Position numbers and translations under genes: made by a program. Positions 9,264-17,886 of a stretch of 64,000 nucleotides of DNA are shown here, in pieces; position 1 is the first letter of the stretch; every line of letters begins with the position of its first letter. Under the pieces are notes generated by a model. The model was not told the origin of the DNA, did not search any database, and saw only the letters and a program-made list of their open reading frames with translations. Source of the DNA: Chryseobacterium lactis (GTDB taxonomy: Bacteria; Bacteroidota; Bacteroidia; Flavobacteriales; Weeksellaceae); the NCBI RefSeq assembly GCF_003815875.1, contig NZ_CP033924.1, positions 3,224,001-3,288,000 on the forward strand, given 5' to 3'.

Positions 9264-9971
9264 TTAATTCGATATCTTAAAAATATAAAAAGAGGAGCTA
9301 CTGGATCCTAGAAGTCCAAGATCTAAAAGACCTCCACCCAGAAGACCAAAGGAAATCTTATCTCCTGCCTGTAAGGCATATACTGAACTTATAGTAGATT
9401 CCGAGATCGTTAAACTTAATATTCTGGACAAATTAACACCACTGAAAATCCGGTTGTCGATTATTTCTGCTGTGTTATTTCGCGTCCGGATTACTCCAAT
9501 GCCGGGATTATTCGAAAGTACCGCAGCTTGTAATCCCGTACCATAGCGAAAAGTATATCCTATGAAATAAATTCCGTCGGAAGGCACAACATAAGCATTA
9601 TCTGTATTTGAAAATAAATCCGGATTTCCGATCGTCTTTTCAACGGTTGTGAAATTGATAGATTGAAACCCGGGAGGGAAAAGGCTTAGATTGAGCAGGC
9701 TGATACCTGTTGTTTTCTTTGCAGCATAAACTGACGGATTGATAGGATCAGAAAAGGTAATATTAGCCTGGTCAATTTGTGAAACTTCAGAATTGTTTTG
9801 ATTAAGCAACAGAAATTGATACCCGGACAAATTCGTAGTTTGAGGAACTTGTCTTATCATCGTATTTCCATTGATATCCAGTGTTGCTTGAGGATCACCT
9901 GTTAAAATCCCTACTTGGGCATATTTAAGCATGAATATAAACAGGAACGTAAATTGTAAAGTTTTTTTCAT
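9264..9971 (-). CDS. Secreted protein with C1q/TNF-like C-terminal region, paralogue B
   Basis: 235 residues. A signal peptide (MKKTLQFTFLFIFMLKYAQ) is followed by GILTGDPQATLDINGNTMIR. It matches paralogue A along its whole length: VYAAKKTTGISLLNLSLFPP, the GIYFIGYTFRYGTGLQA strand, NNPGIGVIRTR, LQAGDKISFGLL and the terminal SFYIFKISN. The pair most likely arose by tandem duplication followed by clear divergence. The domain reading (C1q-like) is an inference from the spacing of the GlyTyr/Phe and AGD motifs. The partner and ligand are unknown. Confidence 0.8.
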   Translation of the reverse strand: MKKTLQFTFLFIFMLKYAQVGILTGDPQATLDINGNTMIRQVPQTTNLSGYQFLLLNQNNSEVSQIDQANITFSDPINPSVYAAKKTTGISLLNLSLFPPGFQSINFTTVEKTIGNPDLFSNTDNAYVVPSDGIYFIGYTFRYGTGLQAAVLSNNPGIGVIRTRNNTAEIIDNRIFSGVNLSRILSLTISESTISSVYALQAGDKISFGLLGGGLLDLGLLGSSSSSFYIFKISN

Positions 9972-10246
9972 TGTATTTATTTTAGGTTGTTATAAAAATA
10001 CAATAATTAATCACAAATATTTGAATTATAATTCACGTCTATTTTACTATTCCTTGTGGATTTTTCAGATGATAGGTTTATTTTATTTTAAAAAAGTAAA
10101 GAGCGATATTTTATTTTATCGTTGTGAAAAAGTATTAGGTGTAAAATATTAATATGTATGATGCTGTTATCTTTTCACTCTCTATTAAAGTAAAGTGAAA
10201 AAATGCCTATTATTATAATAATATTTATTGTTTTTACATAAGAATT

Positions 10247-11095
10247 TTAACTCTCAAGCAGGAACTCTTTGTAATTCCCAAGAAAATCAACGTCAGCTTT
10301 AATTGACTCCAGTTCCTTAAGTGCATTTCCATGCAGAACTTCTTCCCATGGTCCTTCTACATTAATGAAGAAGAAGTAATTACCGAGGCCTGTCTTTAAT
10401 GTTCTCGATTCAATTTTACTGAGGTTCATTTTTCTCCAGGCAAATACAGACAATACCTGATGCAATCCTCCCGGGTGATCCTCAGGCAGATTTACAAGTA
10501 TTCCTGATTTTTCTCCTAAAACCTCGAGGTTGCTGTTTTCGTACAGATGATGCTCTTTAGATATAATAATAAACCGGGTATGATTTTGTTCAAAATCCTG
10601 AATGTTTCGGTTGATGATTTTTAATCCATATAAATTAGCTGCAAATTGGTTGGCAACTGCCGCAATCTTAAGGTCAGGATTTTCCGATACATATTTTGCT
10701 GCCGCTGCCGTAGATGAGAAATCCTGTTTTGGAATTCCTTTATAATGGGTATCTATAAAATGAAAACTTTGGGCTAAAGCTTGCGGATGAGAATATATCC
10801 TTTCTATATCTTCAATAGAATTTTTAGGATGAATCATTAAATGGTGAGCAATAGGCATTACGGCTTCTGCTTCAATTTTAATCGACGGAGTTTTATATAA
10901 ATAATCCAACGTCATGGAAACCGTTCCCTCAATAGAATTTTCTAAAGGAACTACTGCTTTTGCTGCCTCTCCGTTTTCTACCGCATTAAAGCAATCCAGA
11001 ATACTTGCCTGTGGTAAAAGTTCGTTCTCCGGAAAAAGTTGTGTGGTGGCAAGCTGAGTAAAACTGGCGTGAGGCCCCAAAAATGCAATCTTCAT
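10247..11095 (-). CDS. pheA: Prephenate dehydratase
   Basis: Converts prephenate to phenylpyruvate in phenylalanine biosynthesis. At 282 residues it is a monofunctional enzyme without a chorismate mutase domain. The PDT domain spans about 1-180, opening MKIAFLGPHASFTQLA. The catalytic region includes VVPLENSIEGTV and the TRF motif in NHTRFIIIS. The C-terminal ACT domain (about 195-280) carries the phenylalanine-binding regions, GILVNLPEDHPGGLHQVL and an ESRTLKTGLGNYFFF variant of the usual ESRP motif. Feedback inhibition by phenylalanine is expected. It is transcribed alone, with no neighbouring aromatic genes. Confidence 0.95.
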   Translation of the reverse strand: MKIAFLGPHASFTQLATTQLFPENELLPQASILDCFNAVENGEAAKAVVPLENSIEGTVSMTLDYLYKTPSIKIEAEAVMPIAHHLMIHPKNSIEDIERIYSHPQALAQSFHFIDTHYKGIPKQDFSSTAAAAKYVSENPDLKIAAVANQFAANLYGLKIINRNIQDFEQNHTRFIIISKEHHLYENSNLEVLGEKSGILVNLPEDHPGGLHQVLSVFAWRKMNLSKIESRTLKTGLGNYFFFINVEGPWEEVLHGNALKELESIKADVDFLGNYKEFLLES

Positions 11096-11204
11096 AAATC
11101 GTAAATATATAAGGTGTTATTATAATAATAGGCAAAGGTGCGAATTAAAGTTTAAAGTTCAAGTGATCGTTTTGTGATATATATTAGCCACTAGCCAGCA
11201 GCTG

Positions 11205-11630
11205 TTACTTGTCATCGGTGACCTCTTTCCAATTTTCTTTAATAAACTTCATTAGAAAATCCGGACATTTAATGACTTTATTGGTTTTAGCGTCCAGGAA
11301 GAAAAGGGTAGTGGAAGCTTCTGTAATTTTGATATGCTCTTCATTGTAAATTTCATACTCAAATTCAATTCTTACACCGGGAATTTTTTTAACATAGGTA
11401 TGGATTTCTAATTTTTGATCATATAAAGCAGGGCGTAAATACTTGATTTTATAGTCGGAAACAGGCAGCCAAATTCCTTGGTTTTCAATTTCATCGTATG
11501 AAATTCCTATACTTCTGAAGAGTTCAACTCTTCCAACTTCGAAGTACTCGGCATAGTTTCCGTAGTATACATATTTCATAGGGTCTGTTTCTGCGTAACG
11601 TACTCGTATTGAGTGTGTTGTATGTATCAT
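11205..11630 (-). CDS. Acyl-CoA thioesterase, 4HBT/YbgC hotdog family
   Basis: Hydrolyses acyl-CoA esters in the cytoplasm. About 141 residues with the 4HBT signature RVRYAETDPMKYVYYGNYAEYFEVGR near the N-terminus (Asp of ETDPM is the usual catalytic residue). The central hotdog helix and β-strands and a terminal MKFIKENWKE follow. The frame is open to an ATG at 11651 (MYNLTSK), but a -7 box at 11653-11660 lies immediately ahead of it. The true start is therefore very probably ATG 11630 (MIHTTHSIRV). Substrate unknown. Confidence 0.9.
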   Translation of the reverse strand: MIHTTHSIRVRYAETDPMKYVYYGNYAEYFEVGRVELFRSIGISYDEIENQGIWLPVSDYKIKYLRPALYDQKLEIHTYVKKIPGVRIEFEYEIYNEEHIKITEASTTLFFLDAKTNKVIKCPDFLMKFIKENWKEVTDDK

Positions 11631-11652
11631 TTTAGATGTTAAATTATACATA

Positions 11653-11660
11653 CAAATATA
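11653..11660 (-). promoter_or_regulatory. -7 box deciding the thioesterase start
   Basis: The minus strand reads TATATTTG. The predicted transcription start falls inside the first codons of the longest ORF, which argues for translation from ATG 11630. Confidence 0.5.
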
Positions 11661-11765
11661 TTTTTAAATAATCAATACCCGCAATATTTTTTTTTGAAAA
11701 GAAAAAATTAGACCTTTGTCTTCCTTCTAAAAACAGTACAAACAAAGAATAATCGGGGCATAAAA

Positions 11766-13220
11766 ATGGATGACAATTTAATGATGATATGGCAGAAGTG
11801 CCTTCAGTTTATGCGTGATAATCTCAACGCAGCTGAAGATAATTCTGATCTAAAAAAGCTTGAGAAATCTTTCGATATGCTATTTGATAAGGTGCAGCCG
11901 CTTTCACTGGTAGCCAACAACCTTACATTGATCGTACCGAGTGATTTTTACAAGGAATATATAGAGGATAACTACTTGTCCTTACTTTCTGCTGCCCTGA
12001 AGAAAAATGTTGGAAAAGGAGTTAAATTATGGTATTCCGTAATGGAAAACAGACCCAAAGGTGAAGAAAAACCGGTTACCATGAATATGAAGGGACAAAG
12101 TGTCCCCACTCCAAAAACACAGGAAACAATGCCTCAAGGATTCTCTGCTAATATCGTTAACCCTTTTGTGGTTCCTGGAATAAGAAAAGTAAATATAGAT
12201 TCTAACCTGAAACCTGACTACTCTTTTGATAGTTATGTGGAAGGAGAAAGCAATAAATTTGCAGCTACTGTTGCCAGATCTATTGCTAAAAGACCCGGAG
12301 CTACTGCATTTAACCCGTTATTTTTATATGGAGGTTATGGAGTCGGAAAAACCCACTTAGGTCAGGCAGTTGGTCTTGAAGTGAAAAATCAATTTCCGGA
12401 TAAAGTAGTTCTTTACCTATCTTCAGAAAAGTTTATTCAGCAGTTTATCTCTGCTGCAAAAGCACATAAGCAAACTGAGTTTGCGAATTTCTACCAGATG
12501 GTGGATGTATTGATTATCGATGATATTCAGTTTTTATCAGGAAAATCTGCAACACAGGATAGCTTCTTCCATATTTTTGATCATTTGCATCAAAACGGAA
12601 AGCAGATTATCCTTACTTCAGATAAGGCTCCTGCAGATATTATGGATATTCAGGACAGGATTGTATCCCGTTTCAAATGGGGACTTTCTGCGGAAATAAA
12701 ATCTCCTGACTTATCTACAAGAAGACAGATTATTGAAGATAAACTAAGCAGAGACGGAATAGTTCTTCCAGGAGATATGCTGGATTTCCTTGCGGTGGAA
12801 ACTAAAACGAATGTAAGAGAATTGATCGGAGTTATCAACTCAGTTATTGCATATTCTACTGTATATAAGAGAGATCTGAGTCTTGAATTGTTAAAGGAAA
12901 CCATTAACAGAATTGCAGCAAACCAGAAAAAAATCATCAATATTCCTTATATTCAGGAAGTGGTTTGCGATTATTTTGGAATCAAAAAAGAACAGCTTTT
13001 ATCAAAAACAAGAAAGAGAGAGATTGCTTTGCCAAGACAACTTGCCATGTACTTCTCAAAAGAATTTACCAATTCTACGTTTACTAAGATTGGTGAAGAA
13101 ATGGGAGGAAAAGATCACTCAACAGTAATGTACGCTTGTGATACCATCAAAGATGTTTCAAAAATTGATAAAGAAATCAAGAAATACGTAAAAGATCTTA
13201 CAGAAAGAATCAAGCAATAA
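11766..13220 (+). CDS. dnaA: Chromosomal replication initiator DnaA
   Basis: AAA+ initiator that binds DnaA boxes and melts the origin. The 484-residue product shows domain I (about 1-85), a linker with the basic/proline segment SVPTPKTQET and an AAA+ domain. The AAA+ domain carries Walker A GGYGVGKT at 189-196 and Walker B VDVLIIDDIQFL near 250. A C-terminal helix-turn-helix DnaA-box-binding domain with GGKDHSTVMYACDTI lies near 455-469. Nothing like a cluster of TTATCCACA boxes is visible upstream or downstream, so this dnaA does not mark an obvious oriC within the window. It is followed by its own terminator. Confidence 0.98.
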   Translation: MDDNLMMIWQKCLQFMRDNLNAAEDNSDLKKLEKSFDMLFDKVQPLSLVANNLTLIVPSDFYKEYIEDNYLSLLSAALKKNVGKGVKLWYSVMENRPKGEEKPVTMNMKGQSVPTPKTQETMPQGFSANIVNPFVVPGIRKVNIDSNLKPDYSFDSYVEGESNKFAATVARSIAKRPGATAFNPLFLYGGYGVGKTHLGQAVGLEVKNQFPDKVVLYLSSEKFIQQFISAAKAHKQTEFANFYQMVDVLIIDDIQFLSGKSATQDSFFHIFDHLHQNGKQIILTSDKAPADIMDIQDRIVSRFKWGLSAEIKSPDLSTRRQIIEDKLSRDGIVLPGDMLDFLAVETKTNVRELIGVINSVIAYSTVYKRDLSLELLKETINRIAANQKKIINIPYIQEVVCDYFGIKKEQLLSKTRKREIALPRQLAMYFSKEFTNSTFTKIGEEMGGKDHSTVMYACDTIKDVSKIDKEIKKYVKDLTERIKQ

Positions 13221-13244
13221 GATTCCGGATGTTACAATAATATG

Positions 13245-13276
13245 AAATGAAGAATAGGTATATTCTTCATTTTTTA
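13245..13276 (+). terminator. dnaA terminator
   Basis: AAATGAAGAATA (13245-13256) pairs with TATTCTTCATTT (13261-13272) around GGTA, then a T-run. The AT-rich stem is perfect over 12 bp. Confidence 0.75.
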
Positions 13277-13332
13277 TTTAGTTTTGTCCTGTCGAAAATC
13301 AATAACCTTTTTAATATTTCAATTGTACAATC

Positions 13333-13791
13333 ATGAAAATTTTAATGGTCTGCTTAGGAAATATATGCAGAAGTCCTTTAGCTGAAGGGATTATGAAAAC
13401 AAAACTTCCCGAAAGCTTTTCTGTAGATTCTGCGGGAACGATTTCTTTGCATGAAGGAGAACATCCTGATAAAAGGGCTGTCAGAACTGCCGCAAATCAT
13501 CATATTGATATTTCTAAACAGAAATCAAGACCTATTACACGAAACGATTTTAAGACTTTTGATAAAGTCTACTGTATGGATATCGATGTATTTGAAGATG
13601 TGGTTTCCAAAACTAAAAATGAAGAAGAACGCCAGAAAGTTTCTTTATTCCTGGAGGTTTTAGGTGATCAAACCAATGCTGAGGTTCCGGATCCATATTG
13701 GGGTGATATGAAGGATTTCGAAGATGTTTTCCAGTTGTTGGATAAAGGCTGTGACCGAATAGCAGCTCAGCTTAATCCATCCCATTTGTAA
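13333..13791 (+). CDS. Low-molecular-weight protein-tyrosine phosphatase
   Basis: 152-residue cytoplasmic phosphatase. The P-loop CLGNICRS (Cys7, Arg13) lies at the extreme N-terminus, followed by SPLAEGIM. The general-acid loop VPDPYWGD lies near residue 118, and DSAGT is at 31-35. This is the full family set. The next gene (RsmI-like) starts 32 bp downstream on the same strand, so they are probably co-transcribed. In Bacteroidota such enzymes occur both with capsule genes and alone. Here there is no capsule context. Confidence 0.94.
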   Translation: MKILMVCLGNICRSPLAEGIMKTKLPESFSVDSAGTISLHEGEHPDKRAVRTAANHHIDISKQKSRPITRNDFKTFDKVYCMDIDVFEDVVSKTKNEEERQKVSLFLEVLGDQTNAEVPDPYWGDMKDFEDVFQLLDKGCDRIAAQLNPSHL

Positions 13792-13823
13792 TTTTTAATT
13801 CATAATTTTTAATTAATTTTTCT

Positions 13824-14522
13824 ATGCTTTTTTTACTTCCAGCTTATCTATCAGAAAACACGCCAGTTACTCATTTTTCTCCAATCTTGAAAGATTATAT
13901 CATGCAAACGGATTATTTCTTTGTAGAAAATGAAAAGACAGCAAGAAAGGTGGTGAAATTTTTTGCTCCTGAAAAGAAGCAGGCAGATTTGAAACTCTTT
14001 TTATTAGACAAATACACCGAAAATACTGATATCAAAGAAGCCCAGGAATTAATGCTGAAAGGGCAGGATTTCGGATTGCTTTCAGAAGCCGGCTTACCTT
14101 GTATTGCAGATCCGGGAAATCTGATGGTAAAATGGTGCCATGAAAAAAATATCAGGGTAATTCCCATTTCAGGACCTTCATCCATCATTTTAGCACTGAT
14201 CTCGAGTGGATTTAATGGACAGGAGTTTACTTTCCATGGCTACCTTCCGATCGATAAAGGAGAAAAGAAAAAACAAATCCAGCATTTGGAAGGATTGGTT
14301 CAAAAGACCGGCTATTCTCAGATTTTTATGGAAACGCCTTATAGAAACAATCCGCTTTTTGAAGATTTATGTAAGTTCTTATCACCCAACACAAAATTGT
14401 GTATTGCTGCTAATATCAATGATCCGGAGCATGAATTTATCAAGACCCAAACGATAAAAGACTGGCAAAAACAAAAACCGGAACTTCATAAAATTCCGGC
14501 GGTATTTGTATTGGGGAAATAG
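13824..14522 (+). CDS. RsmI-like tetrapyrrole-methylase-fold SAM methyltransferase
   Basis: 232 residues of the TP-methylase superfamily. The N-terminus LFLLPAYLSENTPVTHFSP is typical of the shorter Bacteroidota RsmI-like group. FGLLSEAGLPCIADPGNLMV matches the SAM-binding LISDAGTPGISDPG motif of RsmI, followed by VIPISGPSSIILALISSGF. RsmI methylates the 2'-O of C1402 of 16S rRNA. At 232 residues this protein is shorter than Escherichia coli RsmI (about 286) and lacks part of the C-terminus, so the exact substrate is uncertain. Confidence 0.85.
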   Translation: MLFLLPAYLSENTPVTHFSPILKDYIMQTDYFFVENEKTARKVVKFFAPEKKQADLKLFLLDKYTENTDIKEAQELMLKGQDFGLLSEAGLPCIADPGNLMVKWCHEKNIRVIPISGPSSIILALISSGFNGQEFTFHGYLPIDKGEKKKQIQHLEGLVQKTGYSQIFMETPYRNNPLFEDLCKFLSPNTKLCIAANINDPEHEFIKTQTIKDWQKQKPELHKIPAVFVLGK

Positions 14523-14885
14523 ATATTACTCCCATGCTTTAATAATTCTAAGCATAGATTTTTTTCTCTGCCAGCTATTCTATCTTGCCTTAAATTCACA
14601 ATATTTCTACATTGTGTGATAAATTTTGTTATTTTTAACTTGAATAATATTCTATAATTATATTTAAATATAATATATTATGAATTAATATTTTGCTTCA
14701 TAATTTATAATATTAACTTGTTTGTGTTGTTTTAATTAATTTTTATTATAAACTTTATAATTTAAACTGTTTTCGTAAATTTAAACTAATATATTTTGTA
14801 TTTCTTTTACTATTGAGAATGCATTAGTTTAAAAACTCAGTTTTGAATAAAAATTGAAAATCAAATCGACACCAAATATTTAAAT
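14523..14885. other. AT-rich intergenic region upstream of the LPMO gene
   Basis: About 363 bp of very AT-rich DNA. Apart from a terminator at 14533-14566 it holds no ORF or repeat that I can support. The LPMO promoter must lie here, but no full TTTG/TAnnTTTG pair stands out. Confidence 0.55.
14533..14566 (+). terminator. Terminator of the phosphatase/RsmI-like operon
   Basis: ATGCTT (14534-14539) pairs with AAGCAT (14550-14555) with a 10-nt loop, followed by ATAGATTTTTTTC. Confidence 0.65.
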
Positions 14886-16688
14886 ATGATTACACGTAAA
14901 ATTTTTTTTCCGGTATTGCTGATGCTGGCCATACTGGTACCTTCTTTAATTCACTTATCTGCACATGGATATGTATTGAGCCCTGCCTCAAGAGGATATC
15001 AGGGAAGCCTGGATAAGGCTGCACTGGGTTATTCCGCCGCATTCGGAATATATGGGTCTATCATTAATGAACCCGGATCTCTGGAAGCTCCAAAAGGTTT
15101 TCCTGCATTGGGTCCGGCAGATGGGAAGATTGCTTCCGCTAATGGAAGTATAGGAGGCGATACTACACTCGATATTCAAACTGCTGACCGATGGAAGAAA
15201 ACCAATATCAGTACTGGTGTCAATGCCTTTATCTGGAAATACCTGGCTTATCATGCAACAGCCAAATGGCATTATTATATGACCAAACAGGGTTGGGATC
15301 CTAATAAGCCGCTTACCCGTCAGGATCTTGAACTTATTGGGACAGTTGCTCATAACGGAACACCACCGCAGGATAATGTTTCTCATCAGATTACTGTTCC
15401 TTCAAACCGTGCTGGTTATCATATTATTTTAGCGGTTTGGGATGTAGCAGATACAACCAATGCATTTTATAATGTCATTGATGTTAATGTAACCTCCGGA
15501 ACAGTTTCTACACCTCCGGCCACTCCTTCAGGATTAACTCAGCTGGGAGTAACCGGTTCTTCTGCTAAAATAGGTTGGACACCACAGTTAGATGCTGTTT
15601 CATATACTGTTTTCCGCAACGGACAAAACATCCAGCAGGTGAATATAGCTATGTTTGAAGATACCGGCTTAGCTGCTAATACAACGTATACTTACGAAAT
15701 ACAGGCGAAAGGTTCTTCGGGACTAACTTCAGCGAAAAGCGCACTTCTTAGCGTAAAAACAAATAGCGAGGGCATCCCTGAAAGACCTACACTGCCTTCA
15801 AATCTTCACTCAATGGAAGTTACTGAAAATTCAGTTTCACTAATGTGGATGGCTTCGACCCATTCGCAGGGGATCAAAAACTACCAGGTCTTTGAAAATG
15901 GGATTAAAGTAGGAGAAACAGTACAAACAACCTTTTTAAGAACCGGATTGGCACAAGATACGGAATACCGTTATACCGTAAGATCCACTGCAATGAACGA
16001 TCAGATTTCTGATATGAGTAATGAATTAAAAATCAGAACTAAGAAAATTACACCAGGGAACGGTCAAACCTATTGTGGAGCAGAGCAATATATCGCAGCT
16101 AATGCATATCCTACAGTCGGAGCGAAAGTTTTCTACTCCTGTAAAATCTGGAAAAACAAATGGTATGCAAATCCTGGAGAACTTCCCGGAATCAATATGG
16201 TATGGGAGGAAGTAAGCATATGTACGGAGGGGCCTGGTTGTGAATCGAGCGGTCCGGTGACATATTGTGGAGCACAGGAATATAATCCGGTAAAAACTTA
16301 TTCTACAGCAGGAGCAAAGGTTTTCCATGCTTGTAAAATATGGGAAAATAAATGGTATGCAAATCCGGGAGATACGCCGGGAAGTAATGCTGTCTGGAAA
16401 ATAGTAAGCGATTGCAGTGAAGGTCAAAGTTGTAAAACATCAAATCTCGCCCATCAAGAAAATGATCTTTCAGTGATTGTCTCTGAACATATGATGAATC
16501 TTGCACCGGAAAGCTATTATAATAAAATAAGCAGAATAGATGTCATTACGCCCCAAGGACTTCAGATTATGACGTTTATTAATCCTGGGAAAAATAGTAT
16601 GAGCATCAGTCGCCTTCCATCCGGAATATATTTTGTAAAAATCCTTTATAAGGATGGAAGTAATAGTACTAAAACAATCAGAAAGTAA
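14886..16688 (+). CDS. AA10 lytic polysaccharide monooxygenase with FnIII and chitin-binding modules and a T9SS-type tail
   Basis: Secreted copper enzyme that oxidatively cleaves crystalline chitin (possibly cellulose). The signal peptide ends at Ala26, leaving His27 as the mature N-terminus. With His123 (AYHATAKW) it forms the histidine brace. The axial Phe is Phe194 (NAFYNVIDV). The AA10 domain spans 27-203. Two fibronectin-III-like domains span about 211-293 and 301-386. Two CBM5/12-type modules (395-448 and 459-512), each with CxIWxNKWYANPG, follow. A C-terminal region of about 70 residues (530-600) ending GIYFVKILYKDGSNSTKTIRK has the form of a type A sorting domain for type IX secretion. 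The gene stands alone. Confidence 0.93.
   Translation: MITRKIFFPVLLMLAILVPSLIHLSAHGYVLSPASRGYQGSLDKAALGYSAAFGIYGSIINEPGSLEAPKGFPALGPADGKIASANGSIGGDTTLDIQTADRWKKTNISTGVNAFIWKYLAYHATAKWHYYMTKQGWDPNKPLTRQDLELIGTVAHNGTPPQDNVSHQITVPSNRAGYHIILAVWDVADTTNAFYNVIDVNVTSGTVSTPPATPSGLTQLGVTGSSAKIGWTPQLDAVSYTVFRNGQNIQQVNIAMFEDTGLAANTTYTYEIQAKGSSGLTSAKSALLSVKTNSEGIPERPTLPSNLHSMEVTENSVSLMWMASTHSQGIKNYQVFENGIKVGETVQTTFLRTGLAQDTEYRYTVRSTAMNDQISDMSNELKIRTKKITPGNGQTYCGAEQYIAANAYPTVGAKVFYSCKIWKNKWYANPGELPGINMVWEEVSICTEGPGCESSGPVTYCGAQEYNPVKTYSTAGAKVFHACKIWENKWYANPGDTPGSNAVWKIVSDCSEGQSCKTSNLAHQENDLSVIVSEHMMNLAPESYYNKISRIDVITPQGLQIMTFINPGKNSMSISRLPSGIYFVKILYKDGSNSTKTIRK
16066..16421 (+). repeat. Tandem duplication encoding two chitin-binding modules
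   Basis: The segments encoding TYCGAEQY...SICTEG (about 16066-16230) and TYCGAQEY...DCSEG (about 16260-16421) are closely similar at protein level. They keep the Trp/Tyr face and cysteines. This is an internal repeat of the LPMO gene. Confidence 0.75.
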
Positions 16689-16712
16689 GCTATAACAATA
16701 CAAAAAATCAAT

Positions 16713-16745
16713 AGAGCCGTCTTTATCATTGAACGGCTTTTTCTT
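16713..16745 (+). terminator. LPMO gene terminator
   Basis: AGCCGT (16715-16720) pairs with ACGGCT (16733-16738), followed by TTTTTC. Confidence 0.7.
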
Positions 16746-16876
16746 GTCGGAAATTATTTAACAGTCCCTTAACTAGAGTATTGCACTATTCTTGTTTTGT
16801 GGTAAATATACAATAACAAGATTCAGGAGGTCGTTGAGGATCTTTTAAGATATTGAATTGTTGATAATGCAGTAGA

Positions 16877-16906
16877 AATCCGGGCATCGAAGATGCCCGG
16901 ATTTTT
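16877..16906. terminator. Strong hairpin between converging LPMO and DUF4349 genes
   Basis: AATCCGGGCATC (16877-16888) pairs perfectly with GATGCCCGGATT (16892-16903) with a 3-nt loop. The T-run lies on the plus side, while on the minus strand ATTTCTAC follows. It probably stops transcription from both sides. Confidence 0.7.
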
Positions 16907-16944
16907 ATATAAAATTATTTGAAGTATCATCTAAAGCAGAATTT

Positions 16945-17799
16945 CTATTTTTTCCTCCTTGATTTCCATTTTCTCCAGAGAAAAACCAAAACAGGAATCA
17001 GTAAAAAGAAAGGCCATAAGGAAATAAGTCCCAGCATAAAGCTTACAAAACTGTTCCAACCTTCAGTAACAGAATCTATAAAACGACTTCCAAAACCTAT
17101 TTTAGAAGTGGCTGAACTTCTTACCTTTTCTTTATATAAATTTAAATTCAACGTGCTGTAATTCACACGGTCGTCAATAAACCGAAGTCTGCCTTCCGCA
17201 ACGTCAATTTCATCTTCCAGCCCACGGATTTTCTCCTGGATTTCCAGCATATCTTTTGTCGTAGCTGCACCTTTCAACATATCCCGGTACTTTTCAAGAT
17301 ACAGTTTCTTATTTGCTAATTTGATAGAAATATCAGTGTATTCTTCAGTGACATCGTCAGAAGAAATATTTTTTGAGAGAACAGAGCCGATTCCATCGGA
17401 AAATGAATTGACTAAGGCATCAAAGTTTTTATGAGGAACACGAATTGTCAGATTAAGATTTTCATCCAGATCGGAATTTTGAAATTCTTCCTTTTGGATA
17501 TAGGCATTGTTCTTTTTTAAAATCTCATTTGCCTGAGCCTGGGCTTTTTTGATCTCACCCACCTGAATTCTCATATCTCCGTTTTTGATGATTTTCCTCG
17601 ATATGGTATCTGTTTTCATTTCAGAATTAGGGGAAGCTTTGTTATCAGCAAGCTTTTCGGAAATAGAGGAAGGTGGCGGTAGAGCCTTATCCTCTGTGAT
17701 TATTTCTGACACTGCCGCATCGGCAGAATATTTTTCACCACCGGATTTACTGCAGTTAATTAGAGTAATGAAAAATAAAGGTAACAGTAGTGTTCTCAT
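16945..17799 (-). CDS. DUF4349 domain lipoprotein
   Basis: 284 residues. A lipobox (LINC, Cys17) ends the signal sequence. A low-complexity linker runs to about residue 65, and the DUF4349 domain spans about 67-260. The domain contains a predicted coiled-coil (LANKKLYLEKYRDM ... EIQEKIRGLEDEIDVAEGRL) followed by VNYSTLNLNLYKEK. One C-terminal membrane helix (about 250-272) is followed by a basic tail (WRKWKSRRKK). With a lipid anchor and a TM helix it may bridge membranes or span the inner membrane. Function unknown. Confidence 0.88.
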   Translation of the reverse strand: MRTLLLPLFFITLINCSKSGGEKYSADAAVSEIITEDKALPPPSSISEKLADNKASPNSEMKTDTISRKIIKNGDMRIQVGEIKKAQAQANEILKKNNAYIQKEEFQNSDLDENLNLTIRVPHKNFDALVNSFSDGIGSVLSKNISSDDVTEEYTDISIKLANKKLYLEKYRDMLKGAATTKDMLEIQEKIRGLEDEIDVAEGRLRFIDDRVNYSTLNLNLYKEKVRSSATSKIGFGSRFIDSVTEGWNSFVSFMLGLISLWPFFLLIPVLVFLWRKWKSRRKK

Positions 17800-17806
17800 G
17801 AAACGT

Positions 17807-17834
17807 TAGTTTTGATGAATACCATCAAAAACTA
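17807..17834. repeat. Inverted repeat ahead of the DUF4349 gene
   Basis: TAGTTTTGATG (17807-17817) faces CATCAAAAACTA (17823-17834) with a 5-nt gap and one bulged A. It lies 8 bp upstream of the DUF4349 start codon. It could be an operator or a weak terminator for the gene at 17887. No T-run follows. Confidence 0.35.
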
Positions 17835-17886
17835 TGCTCAGACAGATCAATACCTCAAAATTGTTTTTAGAAATGGATTTGTGAAG

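Noticed and set aside
9931..10152. 73-codon plus-strand ORF overlapping the start of paralogue B
   Set aside because: AT-rich low-complexity sequence, antisense to a signal peptide and promoter region, no motif and no promoter; treated as chance.
10172..10202. TTTTCACT/AGTGAAAA inverted repeat after pheA as terminator
   Set aside because: Short AT-rich stem with a large loop and no convincing U-tract in the pheA direction.
11631..11651. Longer thioesterase N-terminus from ATG 11651
   Set aside because: The -7 box ends 2 nt before it; transcription should start inside it, and the family N-terminus fits ATG 11630.
11652..11765. Possible origin of replication next to dnaA
   Set aside because: No DnaA-box cluster (TTATCCACA-like) and no AT-rich unwinding arrangement beyond the general AT content; also none downstream of dnaA.
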